64,000 nt of DNA from an uncultured Eubacteriales bacterium (GTDB lineage Bacteria; Bacillota; Clostridia; Oscillospirales; Oscillospiraceae): the NCBI GenBank assembly GCA_900316255.1, contig ONCI01000002.1, positions 21,072-85,071 of the forward strand, read 5' to 3'. A program made the position numbers and the translations under genes. Shown piece by piece: positions 63,368-64,000 of the stretch; within the stretch, counting starts at the first letter, position 1; each line of letters starts with the position of its first letter. The notes beneath the pieces are model-generated. The model searched no databases. It worked only from the letters and a program-made list of their open reading frames with translations, and was not told where the DNA came from.

Positions 63368-64000
63368 ATGAAAGTTGTACTGCAGAACCTGACCAAACGA
63401 TTCCCCAACATCAACAAGAAGCTGGACGACGTGATCGCCGTGAACAACTTCAACTTCGAGATCCCCGACGGCAAGCTCATCGGCCTGCTGGGACCCTCCG
63501 GCTGCGGCAAAAGCACCGCGCTGAACCTGATCTGCGGTCTGGAGAAGCCCACCAGCGGCAAGATCTTTTTCGGCGAGGACGATGTCACCGACCTGCCGCC
63601 GGAAAACCGCGGCGTTGGCCTGGTGTTCCAGAACTACGCTCTCTACCCCCACATGACCGTGCGGCAGAACATCATGTTCCCGCTGCAGAACCTGAAGGGA
63701 AAAGACAAGCTCTCCAAGAGCGAGATGCTCAAGCGCGCCGAAGAGGCGGCAAAGCTGGTGCAGATCGATCAGCTGATGGACCGCAAGCCCGCGGAGATGT
63801 CCGGCGGACAGCAGCAGCGGGTGGCCATCGCCCGCGCCCTGGTGAAAATGCCCCGGGTACTGCTGCTGGACGAGCCCCTCTCCAACCTGGACGCACGCCT
63901 CCGCCTGCAGACCCGGGAGGAGATCCGCCGCATCCAGCGCAACACCGGCATCACCACCATCTTCGTCACCCATGACCAGGAGGAGGCCATGAGCATCTCC
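63368..64000 (+). CDS. ABC transporter ATP-binding protein, MalK/UgpC type (partial)
   Basis: 211 codons seen before the window ends; no stop, so C-terminal regulatory domain is missing. Walker A 'GPSGCGKST' (about 42-50), Q-loop in 'FQNYALYPHMTVRQNIMFPL' (about 88-107), signature 'MSGGQQQR' (about 144-151), Walker B 'VLLLDEPLSNLDARL' (about 163-177), H-loop 'VTHDQEEA' (about 198-205). The 'EENR..GLVFQNYALYPHMTV' style is that of carbohydrate/glycerol-phosphate importers. GAGGGATG precedes the ATG. Permease and binding protein presumably follow. Confidence 0.95.
   Translation, partial: MKVVLQNLTKRFPNINKKLDDVIAVNNFNFEIPDGKLIGLLGPSGCGKSTALNLICGLEKPTSGKIFFGEDDVTDLPPENRGVGLVFQNYALYPHMTVRQNIMFPLQNLKGKDKLSKSEMLKRAEEAAKLVQIDQLMDRKPAEMSGGQQQRVAIARALVKMPRVLLLDEPLSNLDARLRLQTREEIRRIQRNTGITTIFVTHDQEEAMSIS

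Overview
The window looks like chromosome of a high-GC, Gram-positive, probably spore-forming gut Clostridia member (Oscillospirales/Oscillospiraceae-like). The reasons are lipoproteins and no outer-membrane genes, consensus sigma-A promoters with short GC-rich intrinsic terminators, a SpoIVFB-like M50 protease, DUF4364, DUF4363/DUF421, NrdR, PepV and TIGR04076 proteins, a dockerin-like module in a secreted protease, and many short palindromic intergenic repeats of the kind common in that order. No phage, plasmid or CRISPR locus is seen; the only insertion-sequence trace is an internally deleted IS1182-type transposase near 62 kb. Layout: 1-5 kb holds two paralogous ECF sigma / membrane anti-sigma-like operons that share the same predicted autoregulatory promoter; one also encodes a large solute-binding-like lipoprotein. 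5-9.3 kb is a surface-polysaccharide set (two glycosyltransferases and an O-antigen-ligase-like protein) with rplS between them. 9.3-12.6 kb has the TIGR03960/DUF2344 radical-SAM pair and an M50 protease. 12.7-13.6 kb is non-coding: 60-bp tandem repeats, tRNA-Pro and tRNA-derived inverted repeats. 13.7-16.6 kb is an operon of two 2-hydroxyacyl-CoA dehydratase subunits plus a 56-aa membrane protein. 16.8-23.6 kb has an L,D-transpeptidase-like lipoprotein, TspO and a SPFH / lipoprotein / zinc-ribbon / TPM-domain operon resembling Bacillus YdjGHI. 23.8-31.4 kb is mostly housekeeping: tRNA-Gly, a frame-disrupted thiamine pyrophosphokinase, EFR1 ferredoxin, a NagB-like protein, NrdR, a dehydrogenase and a 40-aa peptide operon. 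31.7-39.4 kb is a secretion locus: a 2243-aa subtilase, a small propeptide-like protein and a lysozyme-like protein. 39.6-43.7 kb has PepV, PlsY, a RluA-type synthase and a TrmA/RlmD-type methyltransferase. A lower-GC island with a short-hairpin array and a four-helix-bundle gene follows, then a tightly packed eight-gene operon (44.3-50.6 kb) around a SpoIIE-type phosphatase. 50.8-55.9 kb holds a lipoprotein, TraX, a phosphoribosyltransferase, HtrA and a GNAT. 56.5-62 kb is an arginine block (tRNA-Arg, arcA, argF/arcB, arcC, argS). The window ends inside a sugar-type ABC ATPase. How the parts work together: the arginine block converts arginine to citrulline, then ornithine and carbamoyl phosphate, then ATP, next to the enzyme and tRNA that spend arginine in translation. 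The sigma operons, the SPFH/TPM/zinc-ribbon operon, HtrA and the SpoIIE-phosphatase operon are all envelope or stress sensing. The most unusual signals are non-coding: (i) all three tRNA genes are followed by a terminator and then an inverted copy of their own 3' end, (ii) exact 14-bp-period ATTATG repeats occur at three loci, (iii) an array of GCGATATG-bounded hairpins precedes the four-helix-bundle gene, and (iv) a multi-hairpin block is closed by tRNA-Pro-derived arms.
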